A stretch of 64,000 bases of DNA from Vicia villosa (taxonomy: Eukaryota; Streptophyta; Magnoliopsida; Fabales; Fabaceae), in contig NC_081184.1 in the NCBI RefSeq assembly GCF_029867415.1, positions 74,560,364 to 74,624,363 on the forward strand, given 5' to 3'. Below the pieces are notes generated by a model, which searched no databases, was not told where the DNA came from, and saw only the letters and a list, made by a program, of their open reading frames with translations. Shown here piece by piece: positions 11,700-24,291 of this stretch. The number at the start of each line of letters is the position of its first letter. The first letter of the stretch is position 1. Both the position numbers and the translations under genes were made by a program.

Positions 11700-12645
11700 T
11701 GGAGAAATTTTAAAATTTAAGATATGATTAAATAGGCGGAACACTAAATATAGGTTAATATAGGTTAGTTGAGTTTAGAAATTTTTAAATTTAAGAATAT
11801 GATTAAATAGATGGAAAAACAACACTAAATATAGGTTACTTGAATTTCTTCAACACGCTTGTGCTGCGCGTTATAATATGGTCCTTACGTGTTAAAGTAA
11901 GACAATTTGTTGCGTGTTAGATACGATTTTTCGAAAACAAAACAAAATTACTTATTTATGAAATTTTCAACCTTATATATATTTATGGTATGATTAAATA
12001 GGTGGAAAAGTAACACTAAATATAGATTACTTGAGTTTTCTCAACACACTTATTCAGTTATTAGCTTATATCTAAATTAACACAAAAATCATCATACAAC
12101 ATATGATCCTTATATGTTAAAGAAAGACAGTTGTGCGGCGTGTTAGATATGATTCCTCGAAAACAAAATAAAAAATCATTGATCCATAAAATTTTCAATC
12201 TTATATATTTATGGTATTTGAAAATAGGTAGAAAAAAGACGCTAATTATAGGCTATTTAAGTTTTCTTAACACACATGTTCGCTTATATTTAAATTGGCA
12301 CAAAAATTATCATGAATCATATGACCCTTACATGTTAAAGAAAGACAGATGTGTGGTGTGTTAGATATGATTTTTCAAAAACAAAAACCAAAATCATTGA
12401 TCCATAAATTTCTCAATCTTATATAGTTATTGGTATTGACTAAATAGGTGGAAAAGCAACACTGACTAATTACAAGTTACTTAAGTTTTCTCAATACGCT
12501 TGTTCAGTTAATATTTAAATTGGAACAAAAATCATCATGCAACACGGCTCTTACGTGTTAAAACAAGACAGTCGCGTTGCATGTTAAACATGATTTCTCG
12601 AAAAAAATCACCTATCTATAAAGTTTTCAATCGTATATGTTATTT
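11700..12645. repeat. Tandem repeat, ~190-225-bp unit, about four diverged copies
   Basis: Each unit contains in order GATTAAATAGGTGGAAAA, a (T/A)TA-GGTTACTTGAGTTT-like phrase, CAACACGCTTGTTCAG, CACAAAAATCATCATGCAAC, CTTACGTGTTAAA, GTGTTAGATATGATT and TTTTCAATCTTATAT. Unit starts are near 11803, 11993, 12218 and 12438, with a truncated unit before 11803. Copies differ by many substitutions and small indels, so the array is old. No coding capacity. Confidence 0.8.
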
Positions 12646-13049
12646 TCTTCTTCTCACTCACTCCATTTTTCAAAAATTTTTGTAACTTATCAAATGACTC
12701 ATTCATTCATATATTTTTTTTTAATATATCGGATATCCTCTGTGCACAACTATAGAAATTAATCCCGCGAGTAGGGAGATATTCCAATGAATGGTAAAGT
12801 TCTCATTCTAGAGAATGTAACACTATTACGTGCTTAGGGTTAAGTTTTTCAAGCAATATGGATGTAGAGTAATATGTATCATTATGAATAGATAATAAAG
12901 AAACAGTACAACCAAATTGGGGGAGACATAGAGCTAAACGCAGTGAAAACAAAACAAACTTAACATTAAGGGTCAGTTTGGTTCAAATGGGGGAGAGGGG
13001 AGGATTTTAATGGAGGGAAGGAAAATGGATGAGAAGGGAATGATTTTTT

Positions 13050-13163
<114 letters not shown>

Positions 13164-13506
13164 TGATTCAAACGAGGAGAGGGGAAGGGAGGAATTTTGG
13201 TTAAAAATATGTTTGACTCACGAAGGGAGGGGAGAGATTTTATTAATAATTTACATTTTTATCGTTATGATTGTATATAAATGATATGATATTCAAAAGT
13301 TAAAATTTCATAAATATCTTTTGTCAAAATAATATTTCTTATATTGAGTGATTAAAAAGTCATAACTTACCACATAATGTTAAAAAATTTGAGTACACTT
13401 AATTCGTATTATTACTCTCGACACAAAATAAACTATGCATTAATAACAACATCTGAATACATAGAATAACTTATTATTAAATATCATATATACATTAATG
13501 AATGGT

Positions 13507-13513
<7 letters not shown>

Positions 13514-13587
<74 letters not shown>
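13514..13587. repeat. (TA)n microsatellite
   Basis: About 74 bp of TA repeats in the centre of the Tourist-like element. The repeated Tyr-Ile reading frame across it is an artefact of the repeat. Confidence 0.97.
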
Positions 13588-13588
<1 letters not shown>

Positions 13589-13973
13589 CAAAATTAGAAA
13601 AAAAATTAACATAAAAATAAAAATTATAATAAAAACAAAAAAATAATTTAAAGGGGGAGAATAATTACAATAAGTGGACGGAAGCAGTAGAGAAAAATCA
13701 TAAAAAAGAAAAGAGAGAATACGAAAGAAAATAATAATTTTGAAATAATAAAATAAAATTGAGAATATTTTAGTAAATATATTAATTTTTTTAATTATCA
13801 AAACTCACATTTCTTCCCATCCCTCTGAATCCCTCTAATTTGGGGACGCAAAAAGTGTAATTTGGAGGGATTTTGCTCCCCTCTTAAAAATTGTACCAAA
13901 CGCATTTTATTATAAATATCCTCTCTCCTCTCCTCTCCTCCCCTCCATCTACCTCGAACCAAACACACCCTAA

Positions 13974-14988
13974 AAAAATATAAATTCATAAACACATTCA
14001 CGCAACACGTGCACAACCAGTGAACCCAAGCAGGGTCGCGAAACCAAATTACAAAAATATGTGAAACATGAAATGACGAGCACAAAATTCAGATTTTGAA
14101 AATGGAAAATAAACACTACCACGAACAAAGAAATAGGTTCATTAACCAACTACTCACTAGTAAATTGCATCATCCAATCACGGCCATTTATGGTCAAACA
14201 GGGCTGGGACCTCAAAACTAAAGATGAAAAAGAAATTATCAACTCATCTAAGTTAGGCGTCTGAACAGCTAACAAAGACAACGAGAATCGATGAACAATT
14301 CGGCAAGCATAGAGCAACCTAATCTGAGTATACAACTAGATCGGAATCGGACTTAAATGAATCCAAAACGGTAACCCGAGTCCAACCTAGAACCACGATC
14401 TACTTCCAAGCGTATCAAGAAATGACCGTCGGCTACAACGAAGATATATTGCATATGTGCTCACAATAAACAACAACTGCAAAGTGGTATGAATAACACG
14501 CTAAAAATCAATCGTTGTGAGAAGAACAAACTAACGGAACAGTGAAGCCGCCGGAACAGAAGAGAAAACCACCATAGAAGGGCACCAAACCTGAAAATGG
14601 TTGACAGGTAGAACATTGACATAACGCCGATAACTCTCGAATCCATCTAGAAGCTACATCAGAAATTTGGATATGAGAGAGACAGAGGGGAAAAATAGGT
14701 GGTTTGAGAGAAGGCGGAAAGAAATGGATTTTTGAGGGAGGACAGTCACTCAAGTATATCGTCCAGGGTTGAGTTTGAATCCAAAAATCCCTTGTCAAGT
14801 TAGAAGAGATCTTTTACCATCTCATCCAAGTACTCTTGAATTCTTTTATTTATGCTTTATTAACTTAAAAACACTATTTTTAAATTGTCATTCACTCGCT
14901 ACTTTAATAAAAAATTAATTAAAAATTAAATATAAATACACTAGAAATATAATAACATAAGTAATTTATGATTACTATTAGTTTAATT
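13974..14988. other. Gene-free stretch, less AT-rich in 13974-14820
   Basis: The segment 13974-14820 has higher GC and mixed composition, resembling an old 5' UTR or LTR in minus orientation. The overlapping minus-strand frames there are short, mutually overlapping and match no family I know. Beyond 14820 the sequence is plain AT-rich DNA. Confidence 0.4.
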
Positions 14989-15105
14989 TTTTTGTCTAGT
15001 AATATAATAGTCGGAATATCACTTTTATGGTGAATAAATGGAATTTTTTGTCTAATAATATAATAGTCGGAATATCACTTTTACTGTGAATAAATGAAAT
15101 GTTGA
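14989..15105 (+). repeat. Two-copy tandem duplication, ~56-bp unit
   Basis: The phrase TTTGTCTA(G/A)TAATATAATA followed by GTCGGAATATCACTTTTA and GTGAATAAATG occurs twice in direct succession (starting about 14991 and 15047) with a few mismatches. Confidence 0.85.
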
Positions 15106-15227
15106 AAATTCAAACTCGCCACCTTAAAGTTTTCTTTTAATTATGGGCTATGAGTTATGAAGTCGCAATACTAAATACCACACACGACAAACATATAAAG
15201 AGATACATAGAAATTAGATACATAGAA

Positions 15228-15450
15228 ATTTTAAATTTTAAGATATTATCAAATAGGTGGAAAAAGTAGCACTAAGTACAAACTACTTGTGTTTCTTCAA
15301 CATGCTTGTTTCAGCTTTGTATATAAATTAGCACAAAAATCAGCATGCAACACGACTGTTGAAGCAACACAATCGAGTTGCGTGTTAAGTATGATTCCTT
15401 AAATAAGAAAAATTCACTATAATCTTATATGTTATTTTCTTCTTTCCAGT
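15228..15450. repeat. Dispersed single copy of the 11.7-12.6 kb tandem unit
   Basis: It contains the same ordered phrases as the tandem array: TATCAAATAGGTGGAAAA, CAACATGCTTGTTTCAG, CACAAAAATCAGCATGCAAC, GTTGCGTGTTAAGTATGATT, and TCTTATATGTTATTTTCTTC. The last phrase also ends the array at about 12630-12650, so the two loci share a downstream boundary. This suggests a mobile or duplicated unit. Confidence 0.75.
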
Positions 15451-15659
15451 CACTCTCAAACTTTCACAACTTTTGTCACTTATCATATATATAGCTTATT
15501 CATTCATAGTCCATTAATCATAAACACAATTAAACCAACATTCAATCACTACTTTAAAAAAATTCAATATTAAATATATAAATACACAATATATATAAAA
15601 ATACTAGAAAATATAACAAGGTGATCAATTTATGATTATTTTTAGTTTAAGGCTATGTT

Positions 15660-15873
15660 TGTGGAGAAAAACAAATGTGAGTTGGACGTATTGTGAAACA
15701 AGTGTGGGAAATTCCCATATTGATTAAAAAGGTGGAGATTAAGCACTTTATAAGTGAGAGAATTCACGTTCTATTATCTTAAGATTTTGGGTGAGTATGT
15801 GGTATGTCTCTCACAAGGTGTGTAGCTCATAAAAATGCTTTCTCATGTTAACCCCCAAATTGATGATCCAATA
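15660..15873 (+). repeat. Left LTR of the TRIM
   Basis: 214 bp. It shares with the right LTR the phrases AAACAAGTGT, TAAGTGAGAGAAT, CTTAAGATTTTGGGTGAGTA and ACCCCCAAATTGATGA. The end CCAATA replaces the canonical CTAACA by point changes. Confidence 0.88.
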
Positions 15874-16057
15874 GCGGTGTCCAGAGTCGTTGGTTAGAGT
15901 GAAGGACCGACACACTTGTATCGAAATTCCTCCTCATATTGTGGCGGGTAGGATGCATATCCCGTTTAAAAAGTGTCAACAACGGTACAAAGTGTATGTG
16001 GATGAAGAGCTTCCGCTTGACAGGGGAATTATTAATAGACTCACACTTGAGGGAGAG

Positions 16058-16293
16058 TGTTGAGAAAAACAATTGTGAGTTGGAAGGGTTAAGAAACAAG
16101 TGTAAGGAACTCTCACATTTATTAGAAAAGTGAAGATTAAACACTTATAAGTGAGAGAATCCACACATCTATCACCTTAAGATTTTGGGTGAGTATGTGG
16201 CGTGTTTCTCACACACAATGTGTGTTGCTCATAAATAAAGAACCCAATGTAAAAACGCTACCTCATGTTGACCCCCAAATTGATGACCTAACA
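16058..16293 (+). repeat. Right LTR of the TRIM
   Basis: 236 bp, longer than the left copy because of small insertions near 16215-16255 (around ACACACAATGTGTGTTGCTC). It begins TGTTGAG and ends CTAACA, and is followed by the ATGTT target duplication. Confidence 0.88.
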
Positions 16294-16379
16294 ATGTTTG
16301 ATAAAAATAGTTGATAGCTTATAGCTGATGAATGATAACTTGCATAGAGAACGCACCAATTTAGATAATCATACCTCTT

Positions 16380-18990
16380 CTCTCTCACATACTTAATTGA
16401 GTGTTGGAGTGCTAACCTTGCAGGTCAGCCCCCTCTCCACCGCCCCAGTGGCTCAGATTCTCTATTACCTCCGTTATTCACTCAATTTCTGGTTCCAGAA
16501 TGGAAGATTGGCACCGTCGGTGGGAAAAGAATTCGGATTCCTTTGTTTTCCACAAGTTTATGTTCTCTCCCCGGTTCGTCAGTTTGAAACCTTCTCAAAT
16601 CATCAAATTGAAAGCATTTGAAATCAAACATAAAGATTTGTCATGTTCAATCCAATCAAGCTTCATTTAAACTATGATTTCCTGAATTTCCAGATCTCTT
16701 ATTCTTAAACTTCTAAGTAATGAATGGATCCAAAGTTGCTCGTTATGTTGCTGCGCGAGAAGCTAATATTGTTGCTTCAGCTCAATCAGCAATCAATCAA
16801 CCACCTCCACCTCCCCTACAAAACATCGATAATCTAGAATCAGAAGTTCCATCTAGATCTGGTCCATGCTCCTCAATTAGGTGGGTATGTCCAAATGCAT
16901 CTGGTTGGACCTTTGATTCCACCTCCAGTTGTGTAACCTACAGTCTTACTTAGTTTCCAAGTGCTGCGAGCAAACCTTGGATTGCAAGGTACTAACGAGA
17001 TGCTGAACAATATATACAACATCGTTTGGAAGTAGAATTCATATAGAAGAAAGGTTGCTCAACCTCTAAAAGAGTCTCCACAATGCTCCATCACGTGGAA
17101 ACACCATCTAAGAAGTTGTATCAAGGAGGACTCAAACTGACATCCTCAAGCCCGACCGCGACGAAGAAGGGTGAATATCCTAAGTTAAAGAGTAAGTAGA
17201 GAAGCAAAAAGCACCATATTAATCCCCTAACTCTCGAGGGAGATTGAGGCACTCATGCTACTTGATCATGCGGAAAATCAACCATCAAAGAATCAACTAA
17301 AGCATCCTTTGTGCGCTCGGATTTTGGACAGCAAAATATTAAAATCCATGAAGAAACCTCCCAAGTTGGGAGAGTACAATGGAAAAGGAGATCCAAACGA
17401 GCATGTGCAGCTTGTCTACAATAAGTTAAATTACTTGAGTGCTAACAAAGCATCCAAATGCAAGTTGTTTACATTAACTCTTGTCGGGCCGGCTAGACTA
17501 CGGTTCAATGGTTTGGCAAATAGGAGCATTGAATCATGGAAGGATTTATGTGAATGTTTCTCCACGCACTTTACTTCCTAGAAAAGGCAGCTTATGATAA
17601 TAGCTTCTTTGAGCGAGATGGTTCAAGGGAAGAAGGAGAGCTTGTTGTCTTATATCGACTGCTTTATGTAAGTTTCTGTCGAAGTAGAGGAAGCTGAAAA
17701 AGGCATTAAATGTTGGATCTTCGAGAACGGTCTTCTCCGCGATCATTCCATCAGGTTGATGATAGGAAGGATAAAAGTACAAACCACCTAAGAGATGTTT
17801 AGAATGGCTCAATATTACATGAGAGTATAAGAGAATTTGAACACCCGCTTTGATAACCCCGTCTCCGCTAACACCAACTTCATCCACCTGGCAAGGAAGG
17901 AGTCCCACTGGCGGAATGACAAATCTAACCGAGGTATACAGGACCGGTATGAGAAATACACACTGTTGAGTACATCTTGAGAGAAGATCTACCAAGACTG
18001 TGCCAACATAGAATTCCAGAAAGGAGGAGTCTAACTAGTTACCCTATAAGAGAGTCATCTTGAACTGACAAGTCGAAGTACTGCCACTTTCATAAAGGTC
18101 ACAACCACAAGATTGGCGACTGGTTCCAGTTGAAGGATTCCATTGAAGGACTGATCAATACATGCCAGTTAGCTTAGTACGTGAAAGGGTAAAAAAGAGG
18201 AAGGGAAGAATCACCAAAGGGAAAATCTTCCTCGAAGACATCAGAGTTAGGGACTAATGAGGCGAGCAAGGGTAAGCACCCGTATATTGTTGCCATCACT
18301 GGAGGAGCGCCTCATGCAAACCTACCAACTAAGGGAACCATGAAGAGAAAGATCATCGGTATATTGGTCGTCCATAAAAAGGATGGTGATGCATCGATGA
18401 AGACCCCTAGTCGACCTAGGCTATGATTACGGGAGGCATTTCTAATGAAATCTTCCCCTTTGTAATTACAACCGAAATTGAAAAGATTGATGTCTCCTAA
18501 ATCCTAATCAACGGCAAAAACAGTTATGATATAATCTATTCAGATTTGTTTGAAAAGATTGGCCTTGAAAGAGGGAAATTATGGCCATATGAAGGCTCGT
18601 ATTTATAGGCATCCAATAGAACAATCACCCTTCTGTGGGGGTATGTCGTGTTGATGGTATTAGTAGGTGAAGAAAAGGACATTCAAATAGTCAATTCACA
18701 ATTCCTTTTCTTCCCTTGTAGGAGCATCTAAAATTGCATTCTAGAAAGATCCTTCACAGCCACGCTGCCACGCTGGACGTTGTAGTTTCGTCGGTCCACC
18801 TCAAGCTTAAGTAACATAATCTCTAGTTGGAATCGACCATCACTCATCCGATCTTGAATGGGAAAAAGAATCTATCAAGCGCCCTTGTGAGATCTAGGAG
18901 GGGTGTAGCCAATCAACATGGCGTCCTAGATTGGTCAGCTTCAAAGCATGAACATCCACCCATCAAGACGTGGTTGAGTTATAAAGGGTA
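16380..18990 (+). mobile_element. Tat-type Ty3/gypsy 5' fragment (LTR end, PBS, gag, protease remnant)
   Basis: An LTR tail (about 16390-16505) is followed by the primer-binding region ATTGGCACCGTCGGTGGGA at 16507-16525, the form used by Tat elements. A gag start with MNGSKVARYVAAREAN lies at 16720. The gag core is open at 17255-17581 (KPPKLGEYNGKGDPNEHV, WKDLCECFSTHF). Broken downstream gag follows (CHFHKGHNHK-type zinc motif near 18085), then a protease-like stretch near 18480-18600. Numerous stops. No RT, integrase or second LTR follows, so the copy is truncated near 18990. Confidence 0.8.
17255..17581 (+). pseudogene. Tat gag core domain fragment
   Basis: An open stretch of 108 codons with the retrotransposon gag signature (PPKLGEYNGKGDP, LTLVGPARLRFNGL, SIESWKDLCECFSTHF). 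It ends in a TAG where KRQLMI-type gag sequence continues in the same frame, so the stop is a point lesion. Inactive. Confidence 0.8.
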
Positions 18991-19464
18991 GTGTCAATTA
19001 CTAATAGTACTTATAATTATTTATTTTAACACAAAAATTGAAATTAACACATGTTCTTGAAATATACTGCAAAATAAATTAGTAATTTATTTAAAAAGAA
19101 ATAAATAAAAAGATTGATTACTAAAAAAGTAAAATATAATAAAAATTGTTTCATTAAAAATTTAATTACAAAAAGAATTTCTATAAAGTTGTTTCAGTAA
19201 AAAAAATTGAAAATAATTTATTTTAAGATATATTTCATGAAAAAAATTAATAAAACCCTTTATTTTGATTATAAATGTTACTGTTAATTATTTTTATCAA
19301 CAAAACAGAAAAAAATAATAGTTGATTTGAATGACAAAAAATCATGTTAAATGACAAATAGCTATCTACATGCAATTAATTGATTGTAAGATAGAGAGAG
19401 AGAGAGAAAAAAATCAGTTATGAAAATTATTTTAAAAGAAATTTAATTTAACAAATCATAATTA
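18991..19464. other. AT-rich stretch, nothing recognised
   Basis: Very AT-rich with short A and T runs and a (GA)n run near 19394. No open frame or repeat structure of note. Confidence 0.5.
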
Positions 19465-20153
<689 letters not shown>

Positions 20154-20520
20154 TTAGGAGAAAAGAATTTTTAATATTAAATTAAGAAGATGCACCATAA
20201 TAATACACACATTAGAGTCCAACTCACTCCAAGAATTTTTTTTTTACTTACTCTAAATCAATAGCATCTATATTAAATCTAATCTAATGATTAAAATAGC
20301 ATTTTTATTTATTATTATTGAATTAAATTTAATTTAAAGACTATGATTTAGAATAAAGTAAAAAAATTTACTCTTAAAATGAGTTAAACCCAACTCATAT
20401 GTAAATGAAAATGTATCATATGGAAAAGAGAAAAAAAGAATGATATAATTCTCTATAATTTATTTTAAAATTTAATGGTTCAGATTCATTTTCATATTTT
20501 TCATATAATATATATGAGGA

Positions 20521-20737
20521 GGGTTATATTTACCCCAAGAGTAAGTGTTGAAGAGTTACTCTACATTTTAACCATTGATTATCATTAATCTAACGGCTTT
20601 AATTAATTTTTTATATAGGAAAACATTTCCAAAAATAATTAGATTAAATGATCAATTAAAACCGTTAGATTAATGAAAACTAATAGCTAAGATTTGGAGT
20701 ATCTCTTCAACACTTACTCTTTGAGTAAATATAACCC
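20521..20737. mobile_element. Foldback MITE with long inverted arms
   Basis: The left arm begins GGGTTATATTTACCCCAAGA and the right arm (complement) begins GGGTTATATTTACTCAAAGA. Arms match over about 80-95 bp including GAGTAAGTGTTGAAGAG and ATTAATCTAACGG. Total about 217 bp. Flanks are TA-rich, so the target duplication is ambiguous. Non-coding. Confidence 0.8.
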
Positions 20738-20797
20738 TCATCATATAGATATAATAATAATGTGACAATTGACATAGTACTTACTGTTTTATTTTTA

Positions 20798-20982
20798 GGG
20801 TCATGCTAACATGTGCCCTTAGGGCACATGTTAAGGATACTATAATTAGAAAAAGTTAAATATAATTAAATGCAATAATGTCATATTTAAAGTTTCGATA
20901 CATTGAATGCACAAGTTTCAAGAAAAAATTTCTATAAATATCTCATTAACTTGTGCCCTTGGGGCACATGTTAGCTTTTCCC
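20798..20982. mobile_element. 185-bp MITE whose termini are themselves hairpins
   Basis: Terminal inverted repeats of about 38 bp (GGGTCATGCTAACATGTGCC on the left; complement GGGAAAAGCTAACATGTGCC on the right). Each end is a self-complementary hairpin (TAACATGTGCCCTTAGGGCA and onward). TTA target duplications lie at 20795-20797 and 20983-20985, suggesting PIF/Harbinger-type mobilisation. Confidence 0.8.
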
Positions 20983-21402
20983 TTATTTTTATTATATTTG
21001 ATAATTATTTTTAACTTTTTTATTTAAATAACCATATAAATAAGAATATGCCCTTGCTGTATTTTAGACTCTGTGGAATCGCATTCCTCTACAAGTGTGC
21101 ATTTAGATGCAGGGAGTAAACTGAATATTAAGAGTGATCTCTATTAATCTTTTTACTATAATTTTTCAAACATTACCACTTATTTATAGATAGAAATCCA
21201 GATTTTTTTACTGTATTCATTAGAATCCACTTGAATGATTGCTTATATATTCTGTAAAAGAAATGCTTTACATGTATTTTTGCCTAGATGCACATTCAAT
21301 TGTTAACACATGCCTTTCTTCCATATATATAAATAAGCATTCGAATATATTTATGACGACAAGGACAATACACAGTGAGCCTTTATGTTTGATTTATATA
21401 TA

Positions 21403-21696
21403 GGCAAAATACCCATTTTGGTCCCTTATGTTAACCTCTGGGTTCATTTTAGTCCCTTAACTTCAAAAAGTGTCATATTGGTCTCTTAACTCTTCAAAAG
21501 GTGTCATTTTAGTCCTTTTTGTCATATTAGCGGCGGATTTAGCGACGTATTTTTGAGTTTTTCTGTCGTTAATGTGACAAAAAGGACTAAAATGACACCT
21601 TTTGAAGAGTTAAGGGATCAATATGACACTTTTTGAAGTTAAGGGACCAAAATGAACCCCGAGGTTAACATAAGGGACCAAAAAGGGTATTTTGCC
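21403..21696. mobile_element. Long-TIR foldback MITE, probable Mutator type (copy 1)
   Basis: Nearly perfect inverted arms of ~128 bp starting GGCAAAATACCC on both strands, carrying the phrases GTCCCTTATGTTAACCTC and CTTTTTGTCA. The loop is ~40 bp. The direct 9-mer TTATATATA is present on both sides (21394-21402, 21697-21705), compatible with a 9-bp Mutator-type target duplication, though the site is low-complexity. A second copy lies at 46053-46337. Confidence 0.85.
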
Positions 21697-21705
21697 TTAT
21701 ATATA

Positions 21706-22139
21706 TATACTTTGGAATCGCATATAACTATATAAGATAGATTAATTGGTAGTATATATACATAATGTTAGTAGGTATGCACAACATGTGAAAATGACTA
21801 ATACCAAAGCATTAAATATACTCCTGCTACCTCTTGATGAATACACATATATACACGTGAATGAGAGGGGAATAAAATTTTCCATATTTAAATCTGTGAT
21901 GTTGACTAAGTAGTAACTAGGCAATTCAATTGCTAGTAACAGTAAGCATCTCTTAGCAGAAACTCAAATTAATGGTGCTACTTTTAAACGAAATAACCCC
22001 TAATTTTAAGTTTAAAGTATACTGCAGTGTGCTATTAATTTGCTACATCAAATTATTAATATTTAGAAGTAGTTCTAATTCGTAAAGGAATTACAAATAC
22101 TTGGAGATCAAATGAAATAGAGTTTGGGTGATTGAATAA
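21706..22139. other. Intergenic stretch, nothing recognised
   Basis: AT-rich, with no open frame of recognisable type and no repeat structure seen. Confidence 0.5.
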
Positions 22140-22452
22140 GTTGTCAACACGACAGAGCGGGGATGGACCTGCAAGATTAGCAATCAAATGTCTAAATCAG
22201 TGAATGAATGAGAAAGTATTGAAAGTGTGAATGAGAGAATATTTAAAATAAAGTGTACTGAGCTTTATAAGGTGTGAGCGGTTAAAACCGTCTTTGTGAG
22301 ATCCGGTGACTCGCACGGTTTGTTGTCCGGTTAGATCAAACGGTAGAAAATGTTGTCTGGTGACTCGCACAGTTTCATTGGGCCTCGTATGCGGCTCAGA
22401 ATAGTTTCCCTCCAAACCCTTATTCCAACTTGTGGAGCGAGGGCTTGCCATG
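22140..22452 (-). mobile_element. Tat-like LTR remnant (left part)
   Basis: The complement contains ATTGCTAATCTTGCAGGTCC followed by ATCCCCGCTC. This resembles the LTR end of the plus-strand Tat fragment at 16400-16440 (GTGCTAACCTTGCAGGTCAG then CCCC). The sequence is cut at 22452 by insertion of the large gypsy element and resumes at 43769. Confidence 0.45.
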
Positions 22453-24291
22453 TGTAACACCCTTCTAAACCCCGCAGCAATTAATAGAATAATCATAGTA
22501 AAAACATAAACACAAGGGTGCCACAATTATTTAAAACAAATAAACCAACTATAGTCTGAAGTCATGCCTTAATAGGAACGTTCACTAAATAACATTATTA
22601 TGTTTATCACAGCGGAATAATAAAACAATTTTCAAAACGGTTCCAACGGACCATAATCCAAACGACTAAATAGAGTATAACAAAATTACACTCTAAGTCT
22701 AGCGTTCCTAGTGTTACAAGATCAGAGCATGACCGACACGACCCAACATAAACTGATAAACTCTACGAGTCATCCTCACCGAGGACTAAAGCCGCTACTC
22801 CTCAATCTGAAAAATGACAACGAGTAAGGGTGAGTCTCATTCACAATTAATCAATGTTATGCATTCATAAGCAACAAAACATCATAATATGTCATTCACC
22901 CAATTCGTCATATATTCAGATTCTCAATTAACAATCATAACAATTTCAACACCAAACATAATACTGAAATCAATTCAAGCATGTTATGACAAGAATGCAT
23001 ATGACCAACTGACACTATGCATGTGGTACCACTAAACCGTGGAATTAATCCAACAGACCGATCTAAACCTCATCGATATACGGCCCTACCAACAGAAATT
23101 CCACACAATGGGAATTATGTCCACCATTGATCCAAACATCACCGGGATCCATCACCGAATGCATATGAATGAATGTACACATATAACATACTTAAAACAT
23201 CACCGAATCTGATGAACCACGTCGTCTCACCATAACTCACTATTTTCATCACCGATAAAGTATGCAAATGTTTGCACAATCATTCAATTATTTACACATT
23301 CATCATGATAACCATAACAATAACCACAATTCATCTATCATCACACCGAAACATTGCCATATTCACACAATCACACATATGCACAATATTTCATTTCACA
23401 AAGCAATTAAATCAATTTTTAAAATGTAGTCGGGCCACTGCCCATCCATCCAATTCACCATATAAAATATTTAATTTCCTTTACAACGCCCAAAACGGCA
23501 CTAAGAAGGGATATACGGATCAAAAGTTATGATTTTTCAAAGTTCAAAACATTTCTACACAACAGGATCCGCTCAGCGACCCACCAGCGGCATGTGGTAG
23601 AAGCAAACCACGTTGGGACCTCCGCTTAGCGGACTAGCTCCGCTTAGCGAGCCCTTTTATTTTTTTGAAAAACGAACAACATCCGTTTAGCGAGCCAGGG
23701 GCCGCTTAGCGGACGTGCGATTCTGCAGATTCTTAGGTCTGTGACAAACCTGCGATTTCACACATTCATCACTACAACCCGTTTCTAAACATCATTTACA
23801 GGTATGAAATCATCACAAACATCATCAAACATCAATAAAATACATTTATCAATCAACAATTCATGCAATCTCATCAATTTCCCTAAACCTAACAATCTCA
23901 ATCCCAATATACTCAATTTAATCGAATCATATCTTAATCCATTCTATCACCTATAATCACATAATAGAAATTAACCAGAAGAGTCCCTCCTTACTTTGGT
24001 TAAAGATTCTTGAAACTCATCTTTTTCCCTTCTCCTCTTTCACATATCTTCTCTATCTCAGACCTTTTGCTCCTTTTTGCTTCTACTTTTCTCTTTTTCA
24101 CAATTACTTTATTTTATGAAAAATAGAATATAACTTTAGTAAAAGGCCTAACCATCACACCCCCTCTTTACTAACCACATCAAGCCCAATTATTTCCTTC
24201 ACAATTTCTCAATAACCCACTTAATTAATTAATTCCAATAATTAACTTAAATCTCAATTAAATTAAAATTGGAAAAATATGGGGTGTTACA
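22453..24291 (-). repeat. 3' LTR of the minus-strand gypsy element
   Basis: 1839 bp. It begins TGTAACACCC and ends GGTGTTACA. It is preceded by the CCATG target duplication and followed by the complement of the polypurine tract. It includes the palindromic CGCTTAGCG cluster at 23570-23725. It is 67 bp shorter than its partner LTR, largely because the partner has three extra 19-bp units. Confidence 0.93.
23570..23725. repeat. CGCTTAGCG palindrome cluster in the 3' LTR
   Basis: The odd-centred palindrome CGCT-T-AGCG occurs at least three times in full, for example in CTCCGCTTAGCGGACT and GGCCGCTTAGCGGACG. Degenerate versions such as CCGCTCAGCG and CCGTTTAGCG accompany them. It lies at the same place in the LTR as the CATACGCGTATG array of the sibling element. 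Confidence 0.85.

Larger units (their letters stand above)
15660..16293 (+). mobile_element. TRIM (terminal-repeat retrotransposon in miniature)
   Basis: Complete non-coding LTR element of 634 bp. The left LTR is 15660-15873 (starts TGTGGAGAAAAAC) and the right LTR is 16058-16293 (starts TGTTGAGAAAAAC, ends CTAACA). A perfect 5-bp target duplication ATGTT flanks it at 15655-15659 and 16294-16298. Just after the left LTR is a degraded initiator-Met primer-binding site (GCGGTGTCCAGAG, compare TGGTATCAGAGC). A purine tract GAGGGAGAG immediately precedes the right LTR. The internal domain is only ~184 bp and codes for nothing, so it depended on another element's proteins. Confidence 0.9.

Noticed and set aside
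13484..13801. Reading frame rich in Tyr-Ile repeats (also at 19539-19766, 46559-46846 and 46628-46810)
   Set aside because: The frame exists only because (TA)n has no stop in that register; not protein-coding.
14461..14798. Overlapping minus-strand frames of 61-96 codons
   Set aside because: Two frames overlap each other, compositions are Leu/Ser/Phe-rich without a domain, and no splice-consistent extension was found.
16058..16293. Possible Cassandra-type element (TRIM with 5S rRNA in the LTR)
   Set aside because: No 5S internal control region could be seen in either LTR.
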